Below, piece after piece: positions 55,601 through 64,000 of a stretch of DNA of 64,000 nucleotides (its first letter is position 1; every line of letters starts with the position of its first letter). The DNA lies in the NCBI RefSeq assembly GCF_040718835.1, contig NZ_JBFEFG010000281.1, positions 558,001 through 622,000 of the forward strand. The letters are read 5' to 3'. The position numbers were made by a program, and so were the translations under genes. This stretch comes from Bremerella sp. JC817 (GTDB lineage Bacteria > Planctomycetota > Planctomycetia > Pirellulales > Pirellulaceae). Below the pieces are notes generated by a model. That model was not told where the DNA came from. It worked only from the letters and a program-made list of their open reading frames with translations, and did not search any database.

Positions 55601-56493
55601 CTGCGGCTCGCAAAACGCGAGCCGCCCTGTCGCGGCTTCCCAACGGAGTCTACCGCTTTCAAGATCACCTCGATGATGGTTCCCCCCTTTGCGTGGCGAT
55701 CAACTTGATCGACGATCAGGCCACCATCGACTTCACCGGCACCGGTCCAGTCTTGCCAGGCAACTTGAATGCGAATCGCGCGATCGTAACCGCAGCGGTG
55801 ATGTATTGCCTTCGCTGCCTGTTGAACGAAGACATCCCTTTGAATCAGGGTGTGCTGTCGCCCGTGACGATCGTCTTGCCAGAGTGCTTTTTGAATCCTC
55901 CCAAACGCGAGACGCCACAGCAGTCGGCGGCCGTCGCTGGGGGCAACGTCGAGACTTCGCAGCGCGTCGTGGATGTTCTGCTGGGGGCGCTCGAGATGGC
56001 AGCCGCCAGCCAGGGGACGATGAACAATCTGACGTTTGGCGACACGACGTTTGGTTATTACGAAACGATCTGCGGTGGATCCGGCGCGACGGCCTCGGCA
56101 GATGGAGCTTCGGCCGTGCATACGCACATGACCAACACTCGGCTGACCGATGTCGAAGTGTTTGAACTACGGTTTCCGGCTCGAATCCAACGGTTTGCCA
56201 TTCGGCGTGGCTCTGGCGGCGCAGGCAAGCATTGCGGCGGCGATGGCATCGTTCGCGAGATCGAATTTCTTAAGCCGCTCGACGTGTCGCTTCTCACGCA
56301 GCGACGGGGCCCTTATGCACCGTATGGGTTAGCCGGTGGCCAGCCAGGAGCATGTGGCGAGAATCTGCTGAGACGCCACAATGAACAAGAGATGCCGCTT
56401 GGCAACATTACCAGCGTCCAGGTAACGGCCGGAGATGTCTTGATCCTGAAGACACCTGGCGGCGGTGGCTGGGGGAAGCCGGACGCTGGGTAA
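52669..56493 (+). CDS. Fused 5-oxoprolinase / hydantoinase (HyuA-HyuB type)
   Basis: A 1,274-residue ATP-dependent amidohydrolase, cytoplasmic, with both halves in one chain as in 5-oxoprolinase. HyuA half (to about residue 730): [40 protein letters not shown]. HyuB half (about 745-1265): [45 protein letters not shown]. The likely reaction is opening of 5-oxoproline to glutamate, but hydantoin or related substrates cannot be excluded. I chose ATG 52669; a TTG at 52651 is in frame. It is monocistronic by spacing. Confidence 0.9.
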   Translation: MRPEFWIDVGGTFTDCLMHLPGNSPMRHKVLSSGKMQGTVGPGSTRFDIVDAIRQNDPPEVWQGYQFRLLDQAGQIVDEQIVTRFDNLRGTLTLAAPLKSVPAPGMVYQLDGHEEAPIVAIRYALGLSRNDVIPPVDVRLGTTRGTNALLTRTGAKVGLAITDGFADILDIGSQSRPHLFQLAIRKPTSLVTTAIEVRERLDAEGNVLRSLDETHLQQELQRIYDDGIRSLAIALLHAYRDPCHEQRVSEIAAEIGFENVSMSHVVAPLIKIVSRGDTTVVDAYLNPILQDYVGRIQAKLGEGSHLRLLTSAGGLVAADSFSGKDSILSGPAGGVVGFAAAAKAAGFQQAIGFDMGGTSTDVSRFDGTYERQFETEKAGVRIVAPMMAIETVAAGGGSICGFDGVKLVVGPASAGAEPGPACYGRGGPLTVTDINFALGKLQAARLPFPLDAEAVERRLNEVSQQLQQATQSTQTPTELADGFLKIANANIAEAIRTISVAKGYDPKDYLLVPFGGAAGQHACAVAELLGAEQLLFHPSAGILSAVGIGAAETTRFAAKPFYAALAEANPEIESALGQLRQQTCDEVTQEGVPAAAVSYREQIELRYRGLESSLNIDAFPVANLEERYHAEHRRRYGYDRPGQTVELVAVRVEAFATGQATFSPSAHGTAYSPRPKETVTVTFNGKACDTQVFDRDELKPGALLTGPALIAESLATTVIDPGWEAEMLTGGEIVARRVAKTKLASVSNATSEELTEADPVLLEILNNRFAAIAEQMGVALQNTSVSVNVKERLDFSCALFTAAGDLIANAPHIPVHLGAMGETVKATIERHPHMQSGDVFVTNDPYHGGSHLPDVTVISPFFADVASPTPQFFVASRAHHAEIGGIAAGSMPSGSTNLAEEGVLIDNLRLFEAGTPRWEALESILTSAEYPSRKPADNLSDIAAQIAANQHGIDDLHHMIGQYGLSLVQAYARFIQDAAARKTRAALSRLPNGVYRFQDHLDDGSPLCVAINLIDDQATIDFTGTGPVLPGNLNANRAIVTAAVMYCLRCLLNEDIPLNQGVLSPVTIVLPECFLNPPKRETPQQSAAVAGGNVETSQRVVDVLLGALEMAAASQGTMNNLTFGDTTFGYYETICGGSGATASADGASAVHTHMTNTRLTDVEVFELRFPARIQRFAIRRGSGGAGKHCGGDGIVREIEFLKPLDVSLLTQRRGPYAPYGLAGGQPGACGENLLRRHNEQEMPLGNITSVQVTAGDVLILKTPGGGGWGKPDAG

Positions 56494-56695
56494 CGGCGGG
56501 GCCCGCGGAATCTGTCAAAGTTAAAAACGCGCCCAGATGGTCAGTTTTCACCCATACTGGCGGAGGGTGAGCCAGCTTAGGACGCACCTATCTGACGGCA
56601 ATTCCCGAGGTTCGATCGCCAAAACCGCCTGAAACGTCTTTGGTATGCGATATGCACATTGATTAAGTAACGCCCTCAGTTGTAAGGAGGTTACG

Positions 56696-57151
56696 ATGCC
56701 CACCGCATCTACCAAACTGATCGTACAAGATTTGCCTGGGATCGATGAGACGACCCAGGTCACGCGAGCCCCCGAAGATACAGACAACGTTTCAAGCGTC
56801 GATGCCCGCTACCTCCGTCTGAAGACTCGCGAACAAGTTGGCACACAAGCCACCGTCGGCGAAGCAACAATTTTCTGCGTTGCGGGTAATGTCGATGTGC
56901 TTGTGCGGCGTCAGCACTATTTGCTGGGGCCTAACCAACTGCTTTACGTCGCTGCCGGCTCTCCATTTCGTTTGGAAGCCGAGGACGAAAGTGCGGTATT
57001 GATCACCACGCTATCCAAAGCAAATAAAACGTCCCCCGAGATCGCGATCTCGACTCCCGCTTCGCGCGAAGAGAAGGATACCGTCCAGGAAGCTCTCGAA
57101 GAAACATTCCCGGCCAGCGATCCACCTAGCTATAACTCGACGATTACCTAG
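56696..57151 (+). CDS. Small cupin-like protein with C-terminal FPASDPP motif
   Basis: A 151-residue soluble protein. The middle part (about 50-105; EATIFCVAGNVDVLVRRQHYLLGPNQLLYVAAGSPFRLEAE as separate strands) has the rhythm of a cupin barrel, but the metal-binding His set is not obvious. The C-terminus carries EALEETFPASDPPSYN, a motif seen in small uncharacterised bacterial proteins. AAGGAGG just before the start supports it strongly. The quinone-oxidoreductase-like gene follows after 49 bp. Function unknown. Confidence 0.7.
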   Translation: MPTASTKLIVQDLPGIDETTQVTRAPEDTDNVSSVDARYLRLKTREQVGTQATVGEATIFCVAGNVDVLVRRQHYLLGPNQLLYVAAGSPFRLEAEDESAVLITTLSKANKTSPEIAISTPASREEKDTVQEALEETFPASDPPSYNSTIT

Positions 57152-57200
57152 GAATCGGCATGCGTCGAATCTCACGAACCCCAAATCGAGGAGTTTGAAT

Positions 57201-58223
57201 ATGGCCACCGCCGAAGTCCAACCCGAAGCCCAAGCCAAAACTATGCAAGCCGTCGTACTGGAAAAGTATGGCAGCGAAGATTATCTCAGTGTCGAGACGG
57301 TCGCCCGACCGAAAATTACTGCCGACCAGGTTCTCATTCGTATCCATGCGGCAAGTGTGAACCCCATCGACTGGAAGTTACGCCAGGGGATGCTGAAGTG
57401 GGTGATGCCCGATCAACTTCCCGGCATCCTCGGCTTCGACGTCGCGGGCGAGATTGTCGAAGTGGGTTACAGCGCGCGGCAACAAGGGTGGTCGGTAGGC
57501 GACGAGGTGATGGCCTTCTCGAGTAAGACTCTGGGAGGAGGCTACGCCGAGTTCCTGGATGTCGATGCCGCTTACATTGTGCGAAAGCCGGATGGTTTTT
57601 CGTACGAAGAATCGGCCGGGATTCCACTGGCCGCGACGACAGCCTGGAAATCGCTGGTAAAACTTGGTCAGCTTCGTGATGGAGACGACGTGCTAATCAA
57701 TGGCGCCTCGGGTGGTGTCGGGACGTTCGCAGTTCAGATTGCCAAAGCTCTGGGTGCTCGGGTCACGGCTGTCTGCAGTGCCGATAATCACGATCTGGTT
57801 CGTAGCCTAGGGGCGGATGAACTGATCGATTATCACTCGACCCCATTCACACGGATCGACCACTCATTCGATATCGTTTTCGACGCCGTCAGCAAGTCGA
57901 CGTTCCGCGATTGCCGCCGACTGCTGAAACCAACAGGCCATTACGTTGCGACGCTTCCATCGGTCGAGAATGTTGGATTCTCGGTCTTCTCGAAGCTGCA
58001 GAAGCAATCGTGCCATATTGTACTGGCTCGGCCCGATGGACCAACGCTGAAAGCATTGGCCGCATTGGCAAACGAAGGGAAGCTGCGGACCATCATCGAC
58101 TCGGTCTATCCGCTCAACGATGTTGCCGCCGCCCATCGGAAGAGCGAAGGTGGTCATGTCGTGGGAAAGGTGATTCTGAATGTGGTTCCCGACTTGCCAT
58201 TCCAGGAAACCAATCAGGACTAA
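57201..58223 (+). CDS. NAD(P)-dependent medium-chain oxidoreductase (quinone oxidoreductase-like)
   Basis: A 340-residue MDR-family enzyme without the catalytic or structural zinc ligands. GroES-like N-terminal half (VLIRIHAASVNPIDWKLRQG), then a Rossmann half with NGASGGVGTFAVQIAKALGA. This resembles zeta-crystallin/quinone oxidoreductases that use NADPH. GAGGAG at 57188-57193 points to ATG 57201. It probably shares a transcript with the cupin-like gene upstream and ends before a terminator. Substrate unknown. Confidence 0.88.
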   Translation: MATAEVQPEAQAKTMQAVVLEKYGSEDYLSVETVARPKITADQVLIRIHAASVNPIDWKLRQGMLKWVMPDQLPGILGFDVAGEIVEVGYSARQQGWSVGDEVMAFSSKTLGGGYAEFLDVDAAYIVRKPDGFSYEESAGIPLAATTAWKSLVKLGQLRDGDDVLINGASGGVGTFAVQIAKALGARVTAVCSADNHDLVRSLGADELIDYHSTPFTRIDHSFDIVFDAVSKSTFRDCRRLLKPTGHYVATLPSVENVGFSVFSKLQKQSCHIVLARPDGPTLKALAALANEGKLRTIIDSVYPLNDVAAAHRKSEGGHVVGKVILNVVPDLPFQETNQD

Positions 58224-58260
58224 GGTCTCGCAGGCCAAACTTCGCCGTTAGAAAATCAAG

Positions 58261-58297
58261 AGGCAGCCGGTCGCTTATCGTCCGGCTGCCTTTTTTT
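58261..58297 (+). terminator. Rho-independent terminator after the oxidoreductase gene
   Basis: Perfect stem AGGCAGCCGG (58261-58270) with CCGGCTGCCT (58282-58291), followed by T (58291-58297). Starts 38 bp after the stop. Confidence 0.95.
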
Positions 58298-58492
58298 ATG
58301 GGATGAGCAAGGATAGCTCCTAGACAAACAAGGGTGATTTCGCTGTTTTAGCGGGTAAGTCGTATTTTTAGGTGGTCTGCGGTGGTCGTCCCGGTGCGAA
58401 AACTCGCGATTCGGGTTACCATTTTACGTTTGAAATACCCCGGTTCGCTCCGGGACGAAGTGTGCACCTAACGACGATTGAGAGAGCCAGGA

Positions 58493-58987
58493 ATGTCTCA
58501 AGCACCCCAGCCGCTGGTGGGCGTCATCATGGGCAGCAAATCGGATTGGGAAACCATGAAGAATGCCTGCGATATCCTCGATAACTTCGAGGTCCCTTAC
58601 GAAAAGCGAGTTGTCTCGGCCCATCGTACGCCAGCCTGGATGAACGAGTACGCAACCACCGCCGAGGGGCGTGGCCTACGCGTTATCATTGCTGGGGCTG
58701 GTGGCGCCGCACACTTGCCAGGCATGGTCGCCGCTCAGACGATTCTTCCGGTCCTGGGTGTTCCGGTCAAAAGCCGTGCTTTGAAGGGGCTCGACTCGCT
58801 TCTTTCGATCGTGCAGATGCCCGGCGGCATTCCGGTCGGAACGCTGGCCATCGGTGACGCCGGTGCCAAGAACGCCGGGTTGCTCGCCGTTCGGATCCTG
58901 GCAACTACCGATTGTGACTTGGCCGAGAAGCTGACGGCTTACCAAGACAAGCAAACCAACGACGTGATGAAGGACTCGGAACTGTGA
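58493..58987 (+). CDS. purE: N5-carboxyaminoimidazole ribonucleotide mutase
   Basis: Purine biosynthesis enzyme, 164 residues, class I PurE. Substrate-binding motifs [22 protein letters not shown] and [15 protein letters not shown] are intact. I chose ATG 58493 (AGGA immediately upstream); an in-frame earlier start at 58478 is weaker. Its stop overlaps the GTG start of purK (GTGA). Confidence 0.97.
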   Translation: MSQAPQPLVGVIMGSKSDWETMKNACDILDNFEVPYEKRVVSAHRTPAWMNEYATTAEGRGLRVIIAGAGGAAHLPGMVAAQTILPVLGVPVKSRALKGLDSLLSIVQMPGGIPVGTLAIGDAGAKNAGLLAVRILATTDCDLAEKLTAYQDKQTNDVMKDSEL

Positions 58988-60123
58988 GCCAACCGATTCT
59001 TCCTGGAGCAACGCTCGGCGTTCTCGGTAGCGGCCAGCTCGGTCGCATGTTTGCCATCGCGGCCCGTCGCATGGGCTACCGCGTGCATGTCCTCTCGCCA
59101 GAAACCGACACGCCCACCGGCCAGGTCGCCGATGTCGAAGTCACGGCCAGTTACGATGACCTGGACGCGGTCGCCGAGTTCGCCAAGCAAGTCGATGTTG
59201 TTACCTTTGAATTCGAGAACGTCCCTCTCGCGACGGTCGATGTGGTCAGCAAGTATGTCCCCGTTCGACCAGCCGGACGCGTGCTGCACACCACGCAGCA
59301 TCGCTTGCGAGAAAAAGGCTTTCTTCACGAGAACGGTTTTCCGGTCACGAAGTTTCATGCGATCCGCGAAGCTGCCGACCTCGATACGGTTGCCGACGAG
59401 CTTCTGCCTGGCGTGTTGAAGACCGCCGCGTGGGGTTACGACGGCAAGGGACAGGTCAAAGTCGCCAACCGGGAGGAACTTCGCAAAGCGTGGACTGAAG
59501 AGCTGAAGCAAGAGGCAATCCTCGAACAGATGGTGCCGTTTGAGAAAGAGTTCTCGGTGGTTGCGGCCCGAGGGCTCGATGGCAAGGTTGCTTGCTATGC
59601 ACCGATCGAAAACGTTCACACAAATCATATCCTCGATGTTTCGGTCTCTCCCGGTCGCTTGTCCGAAAAGGCCAGCCGCGAAGCGATCGAGATTACGACC
59701 GAAGTGCTGACCAAGCTGGACGTGGTTGGGGTGCTGTGCGTCGAGTTCTTTCTCGCTCCTAGCGATACGTTGTTAATCAACGAGATGGCTCCGCGACCGC
59801 ACAACTCAGGGCACCTTACCATCGATGGTCACGTGACCTGTCAGTTCGAGCAACAGGTTCGCTCGATCTGTGGCCTGCCTTTGGGTTCGACCCTTCAAAT
59901 GCGACCTGTGGCGATGGTGAACCTGCTGGGCGATGTCTGGGCGGAAGGCACGCCCAACTGGGTTGCTGCCTGCGAAGACCCCGACGTGAAGCTGCACCTG
60001 TATGGCAAGCACGAGCCACGCATGGGTCGCAAGATGGGGCATCTTACGGTCACCGCCGATACGGTGGACCAAGCTATCGAAGCTGCCCGGGCAGCGAAGG
60101 CAGCCTTGGGAACCTCGCGATAG
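58984..60123 (+). CDS. purK: N5-carboxyaminoimidazole ribonucleotide synthetase
   Basis: ATP-grasp enzyme of 379 residues that makes the PurE substrate from AIR, bicarbonate and ATP. It starts with GTG at 58984, overlapping purE. Motifs: [61 protein letters not shown]. Full length with no visible defect. The pair covers the standard two-step bacterial CAIR route. Confidence 0.97.
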   Translation: MSQPILPGATLGVLGSGQLGRMFAIAARRMGYRVHVLSPETDTPTGQVADVEVTASYDDLDAVAEFAKQVDVVTFEFENVPLATVDVVSKYVPVRPAGRVLHTTQHRLREKGFLHENGFPVTKFHAIREAADLDTVADELLPGVLKTAAWGYDGKGQVKVANREELRKAWTEELKQEAILEQMVPFEKEFSVVAARGLDGKVACYAPIENVHTNHILDVSVSPGRLSEKASREAIEITTEVLTKLDVVGVLCVEFFLAPSDTLLINEMAPRPHNSGHLTIDGHVTCQFEQQVRSICGLPLGSTLQMRPVAMVNLLGDVWAEGTPNWVAACEDPDVKLHLYGKHEPRMGRKMGHLTVTADTVDQAIEAARAAKAALGTSR

Positions 60124-60265
60124 CTTCACTATCCTACGCATGCCACCCAGCTTAAAGCTCGGGCGTCAGTGGCCGGGATTCGATTGGATTCCCTGCCGGA
60201 CATTGGTCGAAGAGAGAGTTCAGTACCCCCTCTCTCTCGATGCCAATCCATGCGAGTCTCAGATC

Positions 60266-61105
60266 ATGCGGATCGAAACGCAGTCGAGCCCGACGTTAAC
60301 ACGCCAGCAACGCCAGGATGCAGCTTCTGAAGAACTGCAAAACCTCTTCAGCGAGATCCTGACGCAATCGGGGAAGTCTGGCTACGCATCGGCGGAAGCA
60401 TACGAGTCTGAAAACACCGTCGAGGAAGATATCCAGCAAACGTGGGACGACTGGTTCGCACTCTCAAACGTCGGTAATTATCCCGATGGAGTCGATGCCG
60501 AGACGCTCAAGACTTCGTATGGCGAACTGCTCGTTCGAACCTACAACGAAGGTGGATACGCCGATCCTCAAGGTTTCCTGCAAAGCCTTGAGAAGGAAGA
60601 CCTGGAAGTCGTTCAGCACATTAATCGTCTGGCCAAACCGATCGACACCGATTCGCTTTCCCAGGAAGCCGCCATCAACTTGCTGCTCCCGCGGCCGACG
60701 CAGATCGACCTAGACTTCAACGGTCTCACCCAGGTCGGCGCTGCCAATACGATCCGCTTTCCTAACAGCCGCACGCCGGAAGCGGTGGTGAATGCCTGGA
60801 ACGAAACCACGGCCGGTATGAGCCAGCGCGAGAAGATGACCTACGAACTGCAAATGTCGTTACCGACCATGCTCGCGAACATCGAAGTGGACGAGAACGG
60901 CCAGTTCGTCAGCCAACGCGAACCAGGCGATCCAGGCTGGGTCAATCCCTTGGCTTCGCCTGATTACTCTTACGTCGACTTCACCCAACAGATGCTCGAC
61001 TATCTGGACTACTTCAAAAACCAGATTCCACCAGATCAGTACGAACAGCAAACGTCGTTCTATCAGGCGTTTCAGCAAGCTCTTAAAGAAAACAAGGCAC
61101 CTTAA
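60266..61105 (+). CDS. Hypothetical cytoplasmic protein
   Basis: A 279-residue protein that I cannot assign to a family. No signal peptide or membrane helix. It is rich in Gln, Glu and aromatic residues; visible features include a possible helical N-terminal part (DAASEELQNLFSEILTQSG) and a C-terminal part rich in Tyr and Gln (TQQMLDYLDYFKNQ). I chose ATG 60266; the frame extends upstream but overlaps purK and loses this character. It stands alone after purK, before a terminator. Probably lineage-specific. Confidence 0.6.
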   Translation: MRIETQSSPTLTRQQRQDAASEELQNLFSEILTQSGKSGYASAEAYESENTVEEDIQQTWDDWFALSNVGNYPDGVDAETLKTSYGELLVRTYNEGGYADPQGFLQSLEKEDLEVVQHINRLAKPIDTDSLSQEAAINLLLPRPTQIDLDFNGLTQVGAANTIRFPNSRTPEAVVNAWNETTAGMSQREKMTYELQMSLPTMLANIEVDENGQFVSQREPGDPGWVNPLASPDYSYVDFTQQMLDYLDYFKNQIPPDQYEQQTSFYQAFQQALKENKAP

Positions 61106-61117
61106 TCAAGGTGCCTT
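61094..61117. terminator. Bidirectional terminator hairpin between convergent genes
   Basis: Stem AAGGCACCTT (61094-61103) with AAGGTGCCTT (61108-61117), loop 4 bases, overlapping the stop codon of the upstream gene. Read on the minus strand it is followed by GTTTTC, so it can end the isomerase-like transcript; on the plus strand the T-run is weaker. Confidence 0.7.
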
Positions 61118-61149
61118 GCTGAAGCTTTCGCGTTCGATCGAGTCGGCAA

Positions 61150-62076
61150 CTAGACGTCGCACAACGCCACACCGTGACGCAGAGCAGCGATCTTGTCGTC
61201 CCAGGTCGGGATGTATTCTTGAACAACGTAGCCGTCGTAGTCCGATTCAGCCACGGCGCGGATAATCGCGGCGTAGTTCATTTCCTGGTTCTCGTCGATT
61301 TCGCAACGACCAGGATTGCCAGCCGTGTGCAGGTGGCCAATGTATGGCAGTAACTGCTGGAAACGACGGGTCACGTCGCCGTTCATGATCTGCACGTGGT
61401 AGAAGTCGAACAGCAGCTTGAAGTTCGGCGAGTCGACCTGTTTGATGATGTCGATGCAGTGGTCGACGTCGTCGCCGAAGTAGCCAGGGTGCCCCTTCAT
61501 TGGGTGCGAGTCATCGCGGCTGTTGAGATGTTCCAGCACCAGCGTGACGTTCTTCTCTTCTGCGTAAGGGACGATCTTCTTGAAGAAGTCGACGCAGTTC
61601 TTGGTTCCCTGATCGAACGACTGACCTTCAACCGACATCCCGGTGAAGGTAATCACATTCTTACAATCCCACTCAGCGGCAGTGTCGATCGATTCCTTCA
61701 GTCGAGCTTCCAGCATGGGGTGCAAGCTGGAATCGACAGGGCCTTCTTTAAAGCTGTGCCCTTGGGCCAGCGAAACCTTCAGGCCGTGCTCCTTCATCAA
61801 CGGGTACCACTTCTTATCAAGACCTTCCATCCCAACCAGTCCCATCTTGGCACATGCCGGAATCAGTTCTTCCATCGGCATCGGATTGAAGCACCAGGCC
61901 ATGACCGACTGCTTGATCCGTTTGCCGCTTGCCTTAAAGTCTTCTGGTGGAAGCTTCGCGGTCGCTGGGTTCTCTGCGGCGGCCGTCCCGGCCATGGCCA
62001 GGCTGCCTACAACCGAAGTACCGACTGCCGACTTCAACAAGTCACGACGCGAGAGGTTGGAAGGTTCTGTGGGCAT
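61150..62076 (-). CDS. Tat-exported sugar isomerase/epimerase-like protein (hydroxypyruvate isomerase family)
   Basis: A 308-residue TIM-barrel protein of the xylose-isomerase-like/hydroxypyruvate isomerase family. The N-terminus NLSRRDLLKSAVG has a twin-arginine motif (R10-R11) and a hydrophobic stretch ending TAAAE, so it is probably exported. Metal-binding residues are expected in LVLEHLNSRDDS, LLFDFYHVQIM and GNPGRCEIDENQEMNY. Such exported isomerase-like proteins are numerous in planctomycetes; the substrate is not known. It follows dcd by 41 bp. Confidence 0.85.
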   Translation of the reverse strand: MPTEPSNLSRRDLLKSAVGTSVVGSLAMAGTAAAENPATAKLPPEDFKASGKRIKQSVMAWCFNPMPMEELIPACAKMGLVGMEGLDKKWYPLMKEHGLKVSLAQGHSFKEGPVDSSLHPMLEARLKESIDTAAEWDCKNVITFTGMSVEGQSFDQGTKNCVDFFKKIVPYAEEKNVTLVLEHLNSRDDSHPMKGHPGYFGDDVDHCIDIIKQVDSPNFKLLFDFYHVQIMNGDVTRRFQQLLPYIGHLHTAGNPGRCEIDENQEMNYAAIIRAVAESDYDGYVVQEYIPTWDDKIAALRHGVALCDV

Positions 62077-62117
62077 ATCAATCTCTGGGGCTTGGTTGAG
62101 GCGGGAAGGTGGGATTT

Positions 62118-62687
<570 letters not shown>

Positions 62688-62864
62688 GGAAAGCCTTTGG
62701 GTTGACGGCGCGGTCTTCATGGCCAAACGCCGGCGAATTATCTAAAAGATGCCGAAGTGCTGATTATAAAGGGATTTCGCGAAAATAAAACGGAGTCGCT
62801 GCCCCCTATTTTGGTCATCGGCCGATCTTTGCCCGGCGACTCCCCACGCGGGAGGGAATCTCGC

Positions 62865-63515
62865 CTAGGCAACGCCCACCTGCGGGCAGAACTTCGCGAA
62901 ATGACAATCGTGGCACTTCGGCTTACGGGCCGCACAAATGGCGCGGCCATGATGAATCAATCGATGCGAAAACTGGATCCATTCCTTTTTGGGGACGATC
63001 TCCAGCAGATCTTTCTCGATCTTCACGGCGTCTCCCTTATCGGTCAGCCCCATCCGCTTGGTCAGCCGGCCGACATGCGTATCGACCACAATTCCGGAAG
63101 GAATCCCAAACGCGGTCCCCAAAACAACATTCGCCGTCTTTCGGCCGACACCAGGCAAGTCGACCAGCTTGGCAAGATCTTGCGGCACTTCGCCGTCGAA
63201 CTTCTCGTCCAGGGCCTGCGATGCGGCGTGGATGTTTTTCGCTTTGTTGCGGAAGAACCCGGTCGTTTGCACCAGCTTCTCGAGCGTTTTCACCGGTGCC
63301 CGAGCCATGGCATGGGCATCAGGGTATTGGGCGAAGAGATCCTTCGTCACGATATTCACGCGCACGTCGGTACACTGGGCCGAAAGTATCGTCGCGATCA
63401 GGAGCTGAAACGGGGTCTCGTAATTCAGCGCACATTCCGCGATCGGATAATCTTTCTTCAACTGTCGGACCACACGACGGGCCTGAGCTTTGCGGTCGGC
63501 GAGATCTGAAAACAT
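62865..63515 (-). CDS. nth: Endonuclease III
   Basis: DNA glycosylase/AP lyase for oxidised pyrimidines, 216 residues. HhH motif LPGVGRKTANVVL with catalytic K126, catalytic Asp D145 in VVDTHVGRL, and the C-terminal [4Fe-4S] ligands C194, C201, C204 and C210 with the canonical C-x6-C-x2-C-x5-C spacing. I chose ATG 63515 (MFSDLADRK) over the upstream frame to 63590, which overlaps the next gene. Confidence 0.96.
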   Translation of the reverse strand: MFSDLADRKAQARRVVRQLKKDYPIAECALNYETPFQLLIATILSAQCTDVRVNIVTKDLFAQYPDAHAMARAPVKTLEKLVQTTGFFRNKAKNIHAASQALDEKFDGEVPQDLAKLVDLPGVGRKTANVVLGTAFGIPSGIVVDTHVGRLTKRMGLTDKGDAVKIEKDLLEIVPKKEWIQFSHRLIHHGRAICAARKPKCHDCHFAKFCPQVGVA

Positions 63516-63568
63516 GCGGCTTGCTCGATGAATAATCGCAGGGAAGTTTCTTGGCGACCAGCAACCGG

Positions 63569-64000
63569 TCAGCCTCGAAGGGTCTCCCATAACTTTCGCA
63601 GAATTTCGCCCGTTTCCCTAGGGGCCTTGCCAGAGCCATAGGCGACCTGGCCATATATGTCGGCGGCCCGCCGGAGCGTGTTGTTGAACTCGGCATGCTC
63701 CGTTTCAAGCCGATTGGCAAACTCGCCCAGCGTTAGATCTTCGCCGCGCTCGCATCCTCGTTCCGCCCCCCAGGCCTCGACCGCGGCGACACTGTATCGA
63801 ATCCATTCTTCCGGCGGCTTTCCTTTCCACTGGGCATCGTGAAAAGGATTCCGAAACGCCGAGAACGGAACACGCGGCTTCACCACCGGAGCTGGTTCCG
63901 CAGCCTGTTCCTCCTCATCCGACGGCTTCGAGCCAAACAAGCTTCCCCAGAAATCTCTCCAGGCCGCGGCGATGTCGTCCCAAAAGGCCCAGCCACCAAT
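63569..64000 (-). CDS. DUF4129-type protein, 5' part outside window
   Basis: The frame is open to the window edge, so only the C-terminal 143 residues are seen. They show a Trp-rich start (WAFWDDIAAAWRDFWG), an acidic/Pro linker, PFSAFRNPF, then a helical domain (IRYSVAAVEAWGAERGC, TLGEFANRL) typical of the DUF4129 C-terminal domain that follows transglutaminase-like membrane proteins. The likely full protein is membrane-bound. Its stop is 53 bp upstream of nth. Confidence 0.7.
   Translation of the reverse strand: MGGWAFWDDIAAAWRDFWGSLFGSKPSDEEEQAAEPAPVVKPRVPFSAFRNPFHDAQWKGKPPEEWIRYSVAAVEAWGAERGCERGEDLTLGEFANRLETEHAEFNNTLRRAADIYGQVAYGSGKAPRETGEILRKLWETLRG

Noticed and set aside
54850..56127. 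Minus-strand ORF (425 codons) opposite the oxoprolinase
   Set aside because: Shadow frame; HyuB motifs are in the plus strand.

Overview
The window looks like chromosomal DNA of a planctomycete, most likely a Pirellulaceae-type organism. The call rests on gene content: a DUF1552 protein paired with a 1,387-codon DUF1587/DUF1592/DUF1588/DUF1585 cytochrome, FHA-containing Ser/Thr kinases, large secreted Kelch and PQQ-propeller proteins, and Tat-exported sugar isomerase-like proteins. I see no rRNA, tRNA, CRISPR array, transposase or phage gene. Gene density and codon use look even across the window, so I see no obvious island.

Layout: (1) 1-6272 (+): heavy-metal RND efflux genes (Cys-rich partial protein, CusB-like adaptor, CusA/CzcA-type pump, His/Cys-rich lipoprotein, thioredoxin-fold lipoprotein). 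(2) 6315-13533 (-): a beta-barrel protein, then a GntR regulator - giant cytochrome - DUF1552 operon. (3) 14031-21052 (-): a drug-type (HAE1) RND tripartite pump with His-rich tails. (4) 21748-22773 (-): a family 2 glycosyltransferase. (5) 23007-31253 (-): a full cbb3 oxidase structural and assembly operon, fused ccoNO-ccoQ-ccoP-ccoG-ccoH-safE-ccoI-ccoS; ccoQ and ccoS are too short to appear among long ORFs. (6) 31606-35420 (-): a globin-coupled histidine kinase, a CheY-like receiver and an NtrC-type sigma-54 activator. (7) 35941-40327 (+): malQ, pgi and class I fructose-bisphosphate aldolase. (8) 40667-47945 (+): secreted PQQ-propeller protein, DUF4198 protein, DUF3386-Kelch-EF-hand protein, ApbE-DUF2271 fusion and PepSY membrane protein, which looks like an extracytoplasmic flavin redox system. 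(9) 48419-52476 (+): FHA-kinase, FHA-transmembrane pseudoprotease and a secreted helical protein. (10) 52669-64000: fused 5-oxoprolinase, cupin-like protein, quinone-oxidoreductase-like protein, purE-purK, an unknown protein, then on the minus strand a sugar isomerase-like protein, dcd, nth and the end of a DUF4129 protein.

The most striking reading is that regions 5 and 6 form one oxygen-responsive circuit. The kinase begins with a globin sensor domain carrying a candidate proximal His (H101). Its operon partner is a sigma-54 activator with an intact GAFTGA loop. The fused ccoNO gene is preceded by a near-consensus -24/-12 promoter (TGGCAC-N5-TTGCC), and two 14-bp palindromes lie 20 bp apart about 265-285 bp upstream of its predicted start site. 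I infer a FixLJ-like function built from unrelated parts: globin sensor, NtrC-type activator, sigma-54 promoter, cbb3 oxidase.

A second possible system is region 8. There the FMN transferase ApbE is fused to a DUF2271 domain that carries an SGAT motif of the kind ApbE enzymes flavinylate, next to a PepSY membrane protein and behind a strong TTGCAA-type palindrome. All assignments come from reading motifs and architecture by eye; no database search was run.
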